The notes under the pieces: model-generated
What the model was told of the DNA's origin: nothing
Databases searched by the model: none
Seen by the model: only the letters and a program-made list of their open reading frames with translations
Source: Oscillatoria acuminata PCC 6304
Lineage (GTDB): Bacteria; Cyanobacteriota; Cyanobacteriia; Cyanobacteriales; Laspinemataceae
Assembly (NCBI RefSeq): GCF_000317105.1
Contig: NC_019693.1
Location: 2,976,001-3,040,000, forward strand
DNA length: 64,000 nt
Direction: 5' to 3'
Shown here: positions 18,963 through 26,998 of the stretch, in pieces
Layout of the letters: each line of letters opens with the position of its first letter
Position numbering within the stretch: the stretch's first letter is position 1
Made by a program: the position numbers and the translations under genes

Positions 18963-19120
18963 GCCTCTACACCATACATTTTTTGAGATACAATCAGATT
19001 TTGCCAGGGGGAGCAACGCAGAAAATGCCAAACTTTTCCGGCATTTTATAGTGAATCGGCAGTGGAGTACAAGTCATTTTTCCCTAGGCATCAGCAAAAC
19101 TATCACAAATCAGAACCCGC

Positions 19121-19900
19121 ATGGAGCGCATTGAACTAGATTTTATCGATTTGGGATTGGCCCTGGGATTGATGGGGTTGGCGATCGCGCTATCGGCATG
19201 GCAACGCCTGGGATTAGAGTTCCAACTCGCTTTAGCCAGTGCGAGGACGATGATCCAGTTGCTGATGGTGGGACTTTTCTTAGAAGCCGTGTTTACTTGG
19301 AGAAATCCCCTGGCGGTGTTGGCAGTCCTGATGGTGATGCTCACCATTGCTGCAATTGTGGCCCGGAACCGGATTAGTCAAAAGGTGCCTCGGCTGTTGC
19401 CTTGGGTGTGGGGTTCCATTTTCATCAGTAGTGCCATTACCTTGGTTTACGTTAACTTGTTGGTCCTGCGACAGCCCGAAGCCTGGACCCATCCCCAATA
19501 TATTATTCCCTTGACCGGAATTGTGTTAGGAAATGCCATGAACAGTGGGGCGATCGCCGGGGAGAGATTTGTGAGCACCTTGAACGCTTCCCCGGTGGAA
19601 ATTGAAACCCATTTATCGTTAGGGGCGACTCCAGAACAGGCGATCGCCACCTACCGCAAAGATGCCATTCGCGCCGGACTGATTCCCACGATTAATACCA
19701 TGATGGTGGTCGGACTCGTCACCCTGCCGGGGATTATTACGGGTCAATTACTCAGCGGCGTCAATCCCTTAAATGCCGCCGCTTATCAAATTTTAATTAT
19801 GTTTATGTTGGCATTTGCTTCTCTTTTGAGTGCCCTGTTGATTACCAAAGGAATTGTCCGAGAGTTTTTTAACTCAGCAGCACAACTTCAAAAATTTTGA
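19121..19900 (+). CDS. FetB/UPF0014-family ABC permease, putative metal exporter subunit
   Basis: This is a 259-residue integral membrane protein with about seven helices. In E. coli, FetB with the ATPase FetA exports iron. The family region GNAMNSGAIAGERF is present, followed by LGATPEQA and a stretch with GLIPTINTMMVVGLVTLPGI, both highly typical. It starts at ATG 19121. No FetA-like ATPase gene is adjacent, so a partner must be encoded elsewhere. It lies 90 bp from the divergent aminotransferase gene. Confidence 0.88.
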   Translation: MERIELDFIDLGLALGLMGLAIALSAWQRLGLEFQLALASARTMIQLLMVGLFLEAVFTWRNPLAVLAVLMVMLTIAAIVARNRISQKVPRLLPWVWGSIFISSAITLVYVNLLVLRQPEAWTHPQYIIPLTGIVLGNAMNSGAIAGERFVSTLNASPVEIETHLSLGATPEQAIATYRKDAIRAGLIPTINTMMVVGLVTLPGIITGQLLSGVNPLNAAAYQILIMFMLAFASLLSALLITKGIVREFFNSAAQLQKF

Positions 19901-20508
19901 AACCCTGTGCGAATCTGCTGGGAATAGCCCGATGTGGGAATCTTTATTACCCTGGGGAGAGAGGGCTGGGCAGATAGCGGTTTGGTGGACTCTTAGGGTA
20001 CAGAGGCTATTAGGAGTGGGTAAAGCCTGCGCCATTGCAAAATCTTAAGGCTTTTTCCGGTGGGTTTTTCAGTTAAATCGGGCTTTGCTGGGTTTGTTAC
20101 TCATCATTTAGGACGGGTAGAGTTGGGTTTTAGTGTGAGCGGACCCCCAGAAGTTCAAGGGCGATCGCCCTGCAATTTTCCGGAAACCTCTTCACCCGTT
20201 CAGGTCCTAATCTCTGCCTCTAGGAGGAACAAATCCCAGTTTTTTTTAAATAAAATTGTCTTAAGTAACCTTTCAAACTCAGCATAGTTTTCTACTGAAA
20301 AAATTCTGATTCTAGGAGGCTGCAAGAGCTTAAACTTTTGTGAGTTTAATCTAAATGAGTTGCTAAGAGCCGGTAAAAAACTTTCTCAGGGGTTGGGAGG
20401 ATGCCTAAAGTCACTTTTAGTGGGATTTTAATTTATTGGTTTTTCTAGCATAAAGCCAACTAAGTATGATTTTAAAAACCGGAATGTTTTATAACTTTAC
20501 AAAATTTC
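19901..20508. other. Long non-coding stretch upstream of the ZIP-like gene
   Basis: About 600 bp between two co-oriented transporter genes. No recognisable protein, repeat family or known RNA was seen. The last 200 bp are AT rich, consistent with a promoter. Confidence 0.4.
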
Positions 20509-20524
20509 CATAATCGTTATTATG
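20509..20524. promoter_or_regulatory. Palindrome over the start codon, possible metal-regulator operator
   Basis: CATAAT-CGTT-ATTATG is a perfect 6-bp-arm palindrome that includes the ATG at 20522. Its AT-rich dyad resembles Fur/Zur-type boxes in general character only. No clear ribosome site precedes this ATG. Confidence 0.35.
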
Positions 20525-21256
20525 ACCCCTTACTTAAGCACATTAGCTCTATCAGCCATGCCAGCAGTCGGGAGCTATATAGGCGGACTCCTGTCCGAAT
20601 TTATTCCTCCCTCTAAAGGTAATTTAAGTTTAACTCTTCATGCCGCAGCGGGAATTATCCTCTCCGTGGTAGGCGTTGAAATTATGCCTCAAATGTTGGC
20701 AGCGGATCCACCTTGGTTAATCTTCCTCGCCTTTGTTCTCGGTGGGGGCTTTTTTATTCTGATGAGAAGAGGGATTAAATTTTTCCAAAAACGCTCGAAA
20801 AAATCCGCAAAGCAATCCTCCGCCTGGGTGATTTCCTTAGCCGTAGCGATCGATTTATTTAGCGATGGGTTAATGGTGGGGACTAGTTCCACGATCGCCT
20901 TTAGTTTGGCCCTGATGGTTGCGATAGGCCATGTCCTAGCCAATATCCCCACGGGTATGGCAGTCATTTCTAGTTTTAAACAAGGGAAAACCTCCGGCCT
21001 ATTTCGCCAAGTTTTATCCGCCTCCTTTATCTTTCCTCCGGTAATTGGTGCAACCCTAGGATACTGGATCGTCATGGGTCAACCGGAAGTGATTAAATTT
21101 ATGCTTCTGGCCTTCACCGCTGGGATTTTAACCACCCTAGTTGTGGAAAATATGGTGCCGGAAGCCAGCGAACATGAAAAAGAAAACTATCAAGAAACAC
21201 TCTGTTTTGTCTGCGGATTTGCCTTTGTAGCCCTTTTATCCACCTATTTAGGCTAA
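20522..21256 (+). CDS. ZIP-family-like metal transporter
   Basis: A 244-residue membrane protein with about seven to eight helices. The characteristic ZIP helix pair is recognisable: AVAIDLFSDGLMVG (DxxxDG-type, where ZIPs often have HSxxDG) and GHVLANIPTGMAV (HxxxNIPxG). A basic loop near residues 85-100 (FQKRSKKSAKQ) replaces the His-rich loop. The C-terminal part (LVVENMVPEASEHE) also fits. Divalent metal transport, perhaps zinc, is inferred from the family. The D-for-H change in the first motif could alter metal choice. It lies 620 bp after the FetB-like gene. Confidence 0.72.
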   Translation: MTPYLSTLALSAMPAVGSYIGGLLSEFIPPSKGNLSLTLHAAAGIILSVVGVEIMPQMLAADPPWLIFLAFVLGGGFFILMRRGIKFFQKRSKKSAKQSSAWVISLAVAIDLFSDGLMVGTSSTIAFSLALMVAIGHVLANIPTGMAVISSFKQGKTSGLFRQVLSASFIFPPVIGATLGYWIVMGQPEVIKFMLLAFTAGILTTLVVENMVPEASEHEKENYQETLCFVCGFAFVALLSTYLG

Positions 21257-21338
21257 AGTAACCCCTTGAACTCAACGCTGTATTGACCAACAAATTTAAG
21301 GGGTCTAAATCCATGTAGTTTATTGATCACATAACCCC

Positions 21339-22322
21339 ATGACGGAATTTGCTTATCACGCTTCCCATGAACAATTTAAACCCAGCGTCCTGCTGAAGTA
21401 CATCCAGATGGCGGAACAGGCTGGATTTACTGCTGGGTCTTCCTCGGATCACTTCAAACCCTGGAACGATCGCCAGGGAGAAAGTGGATTTTCCTGGGCC
21501 TGGTTAGGGGCCGCCATGCAGGCCACTTCCCTCCCGTTTAGCCTCGTTTGTGCCCCGGGTCCGCGCTATCACCCGACCATTGTCGCCCAAGCCGTCGCTA
21601 CCCTCGCCGAAATGTTTCCCAACCGCTTTTCCGTGGCATTAGGCAGCGGCGAGGCAATTAATGAGCGGATTACCGGCGATCGCTGGCCGAGTAAAGCCGA
21701 ACGGAACGATCGCCTCAAAGAAAGTGTACAGATCATTCGCACCTTGTTTGCCGGAGAAACCGTGAACCACTCAGGTTTAGTCACCGTCCAACAGGCTAAA
21801 CTTTATACCCGTCCCGACGCTTCCCCAGCCATTTTTGGGGCGGCGATTACCCCAGAAACTGCCGAGTGGATGGGGTCCTGGGTGGATGGACTCTTGACCA
21901 CATCCCGTCCTCGGGAAGAACTCCAAAAAGTTGTCGAAGCCTTTCATCGCGGTGGGGGAACAGGGAAACCGATGCACGTCAAGGTGCAACTGTCTTATGC
22001 GCCCACTCTGGAACAGGCACGTCAGGGGGCTTATGAACAATGGCGGACTAATATTTTTAAAAGTACGGTTCTCTCGGAACTGTCTACCCCAGAAGAGTTT
22101 GAGGCTGCCGCGCAGTTTGTCAAACCCGAGGACCTGGACGGACAAGTGAGGATTTCTGCGGATTTAGAACAGCATATCCAGTGGTTGCGCGATGATATCG
22201 AACTTGGGTTTAACCGCCTGATTCTCCATAATGTTAACCGCCAACAGGAGGAGTTTATCAAAGCCTTTGGCGATCGCGTCTTACCGGCTTTCGCGGGCGA
22301 TCGCGTTGCCAGCTTTGTATAA
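21339..22322 (+). CDS. LLM-class flavin-dependent oxidoreductase
   Basis: A 327-residue luciferase-like monooxygenase-fold enzyme. It resembles the FMN/F420-type family whose members open with FAYHASHEQF. The TIM-barrel pattern is visible: SSSDHFKPWNDRQG, RYHPTIVAQAVATLAEMF, then VALGSGEAINERITGD, and ESVQIIRTLFAGE. Substrate and flavin cannot be assigned from sequence; cyanobacteria that make deazaflavin for photolyase usually lack other F420 enzymes, so FMN is more likely. The stop is followed after about 100 bp by the glucoamylase gene on the same strand, and the two may be co-transcribed. Confidence 0.88.
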   Translation: MTEFAYHASHEQFKPSVLLKYIQMAEQAGFTAGSSSDHFKPWNDRQGESGFSWAWLGAAMQATSLPFSLVCAPGPRYHPTIVAQAVATLAEMFPNRFSVALGSGEAINERITGDRWPSKAERNDRLKESVQIIRTLFAGETVNHSGLVTVQQAKLYTRPDASPAIFGAAITPETAEWMGSWVDGLLTTSRPREELQKVVEAFHRGGGTGKPMHVKVQLSYAPTLEQARQGAYEQWRTNIFKSTVLSELSTPEEFEAAAQFVKPEDLDGQVRISADLEQHIQWLRDDIELGFNRLILHNVNRQQEEFIKAFGDRVLPAFAGDRVASFV

Positions 22323-22420
22323 AACTTCAAAGGACAACACCCGACGGGGGACCCATCCCCCATAGGATGTGGCTGACTCACCGCCAAACCTGTCAACTTT
22401 TTGTAAGACCTATATGAATC

Positions 22421-24823
22421 ATGACTACCATTTACAATAACAAACCTGCTTTTGGAAAACCGGGGCTTAAACCCCATTGGACTATGGGAAATAAAGACGG
22501 AGTGGGAACAGCTCATGCTCTGTCTACGAGACTCTGGTTTAGCTTATCCCAGGGGGTGGTCACCGAGGTGTATTATCCCACCATTGATTCGCCTCAAATC
22601 CGAGAATTGCAGTATGCGATCGGGGATGGGAAAACCTTCATTCTTCAGGAAAAAGACCACATCCAGGCTAAAATCGAACGTCTTGCGCCTCATGTTCTGG
22701 GATATCAACTGACCAATGCTGACCCAGAAGGACGGTATCAAATTCATAAAGAAATCATCACCGACGCCACATTTCCCTGTCTGTTGCAGCAGACGAAAAT
22801 CACCGGGGACCGGGGGGCGATCGAGCAATTGAAACTCTATGTTTTCTGTTCACCTCATTTGGGAAGTTCAGGGTGGGAAAATGATGCGGCGATCGTGGAA
22901 GCGGCAGGATGGAAAATTCTCACAGCCAAAAAAGATGGAGTATGGTTAGCGATGGTCGCAACCGTGCCCTTTACCCGTCTCTCCTGCGGTTATATTGGGG
23001 AAAGCGATGGCTGGACCGACCTTGAGCAAAATTATCAGATGGACTGGGAATTTGATTCCGCTGAGGCGGGGAATGTTGCTCTGACGGGAGAAATAGCACT
23101 CAAGGGAGTGGAGGAGTTTATCCTGGGAGTGGCTTTTGGCGATTGCTGTCATGATGCCATCACCACCCTGTTACTGGCTCTGGATATCCCCTATTCGGAA
23201 CATCGTGAGCGATACATTGAACAATGGAATCAAATCAACGAAACGGCCATCCCTCTGGAAAGTGGAAGTGGGGATGGGGGGAGCTTGTATGACAGCAGCT
23301 TTAGTCTATTACTCGCTCACGAAGATAAAACCTACCCGGGGGCGACGATCGCCTCTCTGTCGATTCCCTGGGGACAAGCTAAAAGCTATGATGAACAGGG
23401 AGCCTATCATCTCGTTTGGCCCCGAGATATGGTCAACACCGTGACCGGGTTACTCGCTGCTGGACATTTCAGTACCGCCTTAGAAGCCTTAATTTATTTA
23501 TCTGTCTCTCAATGTACTGATGGGGGGTTTGCTCAAAACTTCTGGTTAAACGGCGATCCCCACTGGACGGGAAGTCAACTGGATCAGGTGTCTTTTCCCA
23601 TCACCTTGGCATGGCGGATGCACCAACACAAAGCCCTGCGGAACTTCGACCCCTATCCGATGGTACTCAAGGCGGCACGATATATGATCGATCGCGGTCC
23701 AGCCACAGAACAGGAGCGTTGGGAAGAAAATTATGGCTATTCTCCCTCCACTTTAGCCTCGAATATCGCCGCGCTGATTTGTGCCGGGGCTTTAGCGCGG
23801 GAAAATGGGGACGATGCGATCGCCGAGTTTTTAGAGGAGTATGCGGACTTTTTGGAAGCGCATTTGGAACCCTGGACAGTGACCAATCAGGGGACTTTAG
23901 TGCCAGAGATTCCCCGGCATTATATTCGGATTAATCCGGTGAAGGGGGATGACCCTCATGGGGATGAGGATTTGCACGGAAAATTGGTGGCGATCGCCAA
24001 TCGACCCTCGGATAAACCATCGAAGTTTCCCGCGAGTGAAATTGTTGATGCCGGGTTTTTGGAACTGGTCCGCTACGGCATCCGCAGTCCCGATGACCCC
24101 TTGATTGTTAACTCCCTCAAGGTGGTTGATGCAATGCTCAAAGTCGATACGCCTTATGGTCCCTGTTGGCATCGGTATAATCACGATGGGTTTGGACAAC
24201 GAGAAGATGGCGGCCCTTTCAAAAGTGAGGGCAAAGGACGAGCATGGCCCATCCTGACAGGAGAACGAGGTCATTATGAATTAGCTGCCGGACGGGATGT
24301 AAAGCCCTATCTTCAAGCAATGGAAGGGTTTGCTTCCTCTACCGGATTGTTACCGGAGCAAATTTGGGACGAAGAGGACCGCCCGGAATTGGGGTTATAC
24401 TTAGGCAAAACCACTGGTGCAGCGATGCCGTTAGCTTGGGCACATTCGGAGTATATTAAACTGTTGCGATCGCTGCGGGATGGCCAAGTCTTTGATTTTA
24501 TTCCCGAAGTGGCCGATCGCTATCTTCACGGGGGGAAACCTCAGCATCCCCAGATGGAAATGTGGAAGTTCAACCGGCAGATTTCTAAGGTTAAAGCCGG
24601 TTCAACCCTACGAATTCTGGCAATTACCCCGTTCCAATTGCATTGGTCCCCGGATGGTGGAGAAATGCAGAACCAAAGTGATTCTCAATCCTCGGGAATT
24701 GGCATTGAGTTTGTCGATTTGGCGATTCAACCGGAAGAAGCGACCCGAATTAACTTTACCTTTTTCTGGCCGGAATGCGATAAATGGGAAGACAAAACCT
24801 ATCAGGTTGAGGTGATGAATTAG
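22421..24823 (+). CDS. Glycoside hydrolase family 15 glucoamylase/glucodextranase-like enzyme
   Basis: This 800-residue protein releases glucose from non-reducing ends of alpha-glucans. The N-terminal beta-sandwich is at about residues 20-270 and the (alpha/alpha)6 catalytic barrel at about 290-690. Seen motifs are LVWPRDMVNTVTGLLAAG (substrate tryptophan), DGGFAQNFWLNGDPHWTGSQ, NPVKGDDPHGDEDLHGK, RAWPILTGERGHYELAAG with the general acid Glu, and LLPEQIWDE with the general base Glu. There is no signal peptide, so it probably acts on intracellular glycogen or its breakdown products. The ribosome site is weak. A repeat element begins at the last base of its stop codon. Confidence 0.92.
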   Translation: MTTIYNNKPAFGKPGLKPHWTMGNKDGVGTAHALSTRLWFSLSQGVVTEVYYPTIDSPQIRELQYAIGDGKTFILQEKDHIQAKIERLAPHVLGYQLTNADPEGRYQIHKEIITDATFPCLLQQTKITGDRGAIEQLKLYVFCSPHLGSSGWENDAAIVEAAGWKILTAKKDGVWLAMVATVPFTRLSCGYIGESDGWTDLEQNYQMDWEFDSAEAGNVALTGEIALKGVEEFILGVAFGDCCHDAITTLLLALDIPYSEHRERYIEQWNQINETAIPLESGSGDGGSLYDSSFSLLLAHEDKTYPGATIASLSIPWGQAKSYDEQGAYHLVWPRDMVNTVTGLLAAGHFSTALEALIYLSVSQCTDGGFAQNFWLNGDPHWTGSQLDQVSFPITLAWRMHQHKALRNFDPYPMVLKAARYMIDRGPATEQERWEENYGYSPSTLASNIAALICAGALARENGDDAIAEFLEEYADFLEAHLEPWTVTNQGTLVPEIPRHYIRINPVKGDDPHGDEDLHGKLVAIANRPSDKPSKFPASEIVDAGFLELVRYGIRSPDDPLIVNSLKVVDAMLKVDTPYGPCWHRYNHDGFGQREDGGPFKSEGKGRAWPILTGERGHYELAAGRDVKPYLQAMEGFASSTGLLPEQIWDEEDRPELGLYLGKTTGAAMPLAWAHSEYIKLLRSLRDGQVFDFIPEVADRYLHGGKPQHPQMEMWKFNRQISKVKAGSTLRILAITPFQLHWSPDGGEMQNQSDSQSSGIGIEFVDLAIQPEEATRINFTFFWPECDKWEDKTYQVEVMN

Positions 24824-24926
24824 GGGATGGCAAAATATAAATCATCCAACCGTTTAACTGAAAGGAAGTGTAGGGGCGCAAGCATTGCGCCCCTACATTG
24901 ACGGGGCTACTCCGTTGATCCGTCAC
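24823..24926 (+). repeat. Dispersed element, copy of 15751-15878 in opposite orientation
   Basis: The element begins GGGGATGGCAAAATATAAAT and ends TTGATCCGTCAC, with a central palindrome GTAGGGGCGCAAGCATTGCG continuing CCCCTAC. Its first G is the last base of the TAG stop of the glucoamylase gene, so insertion or spread happened exactly at the gene end. Confidence 0.85.
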
Positions 24927-24987
24927 AGCGAATCGCCTCTACATAAAGGGTTCGGTATCCACAGCAAGGCTCAGTCCAAAAAGGAGT

Positions 24988-25004
24988 GGGAGCATCTTGC
25001 TCCC
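24988..25004. repeat. GGGAGCATCTTGCTCCC palindrome
   Basis: A short perfect-arm hairpin (GGGAGCA/TGCTCCC) of a family also seen near 38547 (GGGAGCATCTTGCTCCC). It sits 35 bp past the stop of the minus-strand SBBP gene and may act as its terminator. Confidence 0.6.
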
Positions 25005-25038
25005 TACTCTAGCAAAATGCTCTCACTCCCTGGATAAA

Positions 25039-26873
25039 TTATCCAATTCCTACCCGTCCTTCTCTCGATCCAAACCGCAAAAAGTGGTCAAATCCACTAG
25101 GGAAATTACCCGCTGCTACTGCGGCATTAATATCAGAATAAGTTGCTCGATAAAACTGTTCGTTAAACAGCGGATTCGGTTGCCGTCCCTCCCTTTCCCC
25201 GGCGAACGCAAAATGCTCGAATCCACTGGCAAAACTTCCTGCGGCTATGGCTGCGGCGACATCGGGATAAATAGTCCGATAGAACCCTTCGTCAAAGAAA
25301 CGATTAGGATTACGTCCTTCCTGTTGTCCAAATTGAATGTAATGGTTAAATCCGAGATTGATGAAATTTCCCGCAACAGCCGCAGCAATATCCGGGTAGG
25401 TATTCAGATAGAACCCTTCGTGGAATAACTGAGTCCGGCGATCGCGTTGCTCCCGGAATCCCAAACTGAAAAAGTGATCAAACCCGCTACGAAATCCCCC
25501 TGCGGCAACTGCCTGCGCTACATCAGGATTCTGGGCTAAATAACGCCCTTCATTATAAAAAGGACTGGGTTGCCGTCCTTCAAATTGACCGAAGGAGAAG
25601 AAGTGATCAAATCCACTAATGAAGACACCCGAAGTTACTGCCTCAGCTACAGCCGGATTAGTGGACAGGTAAAAGGTTTCATCAAATAAGATGTTTCCCA
25701 AGGGAGTGCCAATCAATATGGCTCCCCCACTAGAGGCTAAGAAGGCATCAATTAAATTGATAAAGGGCAACTCTACCTGGGTTCCGCGTAGGGGTGTAAT
25801 TTTAGCCATAAAGGCATTAAAATTTCCCCCAAACCGATTCAAACTGTTGGGTAAATCCCTGGAATAAGTATTTCCCGCCAGATAAACTATCCCTGCATTA
25901 TCAACTTCAATGCCAATGCCCGCATCTTGGGCAGTTCCACCCAAATAAGTGGAATATTCCAGAGTGCCATCTGCCATAAATTTCGTGACAAAGGCATCTC
26001 CCTCGCCGCTATAACCTTGAAACCCACTAACAGCCGGAAAATCAGCAGAATTAGTAATTCCGGTGATATATGCATGGCCTCTATTATCAACAGCAATCCC
26101 GGTCCCATTATCGTTATTGGTTCCGCCGAGTAATGTGGAATAAATCAGCCGACTGCCATCGTTCGCCAGTTTAGTAACAAAGGCGCTTTCTGAGTCACCG
26201 AGATTACTTTGAAAGGGATTGACGGTGGGAAAGGTATTGATTCCATCGGCAGTCGGCGCAGAGGGTAGGGGGACAACAATCGGCAGCAAAGGTGCGTTTA
26301 CGGTTCCGGTGATATACACATTTTGATTAGTATCCACGGCGATACTTTCTCCCAGTTCACTACCCGTCCCCCCGAGATAGGTCGAGTAAACTAAATTACC
26401 ATCAGCAGCCAGTTTGGTGATAAAGGCATCTTGCACACCGCCAAAGGTACTTTGAAGGGCATTTTGGAGGGGGAAATTATTAGAATAAGTTGCGCCAGTG
26501 ATATAAGCATTCCCATTGCCATCGGTGGCAATTCCTAACCCGCCATCATCGTTATTACCCCCGAGATAAGTCGAGTAAACTAACTGACCCTCAGGAGAGA
26601 GTTTCACCGCAAAGGCATCTCCCAGGGTCAATGAAAAATTATTCTGAGTGCCGCCATAAGCCGGTTGAATGGCATTGAGGATGGGGAAATCGGGTGAGGT
26701 GGTTTCGCCTGTTACATAAACATTGCCATTATTATCAGCGGCAATACTGCTGGCGGCATCGGAACCACTTCCCCCGAATTTTGAAGGGAATCAAGCTGAT
26801 TATCGGAGGAGACAAGGGTACTCTGAATAGTAGGAATCAGACCCCAAGGTAACTCGGGTACAAGATTATCCAT
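25039..26873 (-). pseudogene. SBBP-repeat secreted protein with disrupted 5' end
   Basis: The main frame encodes SBBP (beta-propeller) repeats, each with VYSTYLGG and GNAYITG-type signatures. Five tandem repeats of about 46 residues follow at the C-terminus (pattern FYxxxPDVAAAVAAG, then SGFDHFxxFGxxEGR). The frame stays open from 26790 with clear SBBP sequence (GGSGSDAASSIAADNNGN), yet the first ATG, GTG or TTG in that frame is a TTG at 26631, some 53 codons in. A TGA at 26791-26793 closes it upstream. In a neighbouring frame an ATG at 26873 opens MDNLVPELPWGLIPTIQSTL and runs up to the SBBP part one base out of phase. A one-base indel or small deletion near 26775-26795 would explain this. 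The function was probably extracellular. It is either broken or has an unseen start. Confidence 0.7.
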
Positions 26874-26946
26874 TTGCTTTGAATAGAACTGAATTCAATG
26901 GAAAAGATGGTAGGCTCCTCCACTTTTCTATTAAATTCCCGGAAAA

Positions 26947-26984
26947 ACTCAATTAAATCTATCTTAGGGTAGATTTAATTGAGT
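26947..26984 (-). terminator. Rho-independent terminator of the 626-residue protein gene
   Basis: Perfect 15-bp arms (ACTCAATTAAATCTA at 26947-26961 and its complement at 26970-26984) with an 8-base loop. On the minus strand it is followed by TTTTTCC, 15 bp past the stop codon. Confidence 0.85.
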
Positions 26985-26998
26985 CTAATTTATCAGGG

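Noticed and set aside
20060-20287. 75-codon open frame between the FetB-like and ZIP-like genes
   Set aside because: Low-complexity translation without hydrophobic, structural or family pattern.
25039-26631. Treating the TTG at 26631 as an ordinary start of an intact gene
   Set aside because: Recognisable SBBP sequence continues upstream of it in the same frame, so this would cut a repeat.
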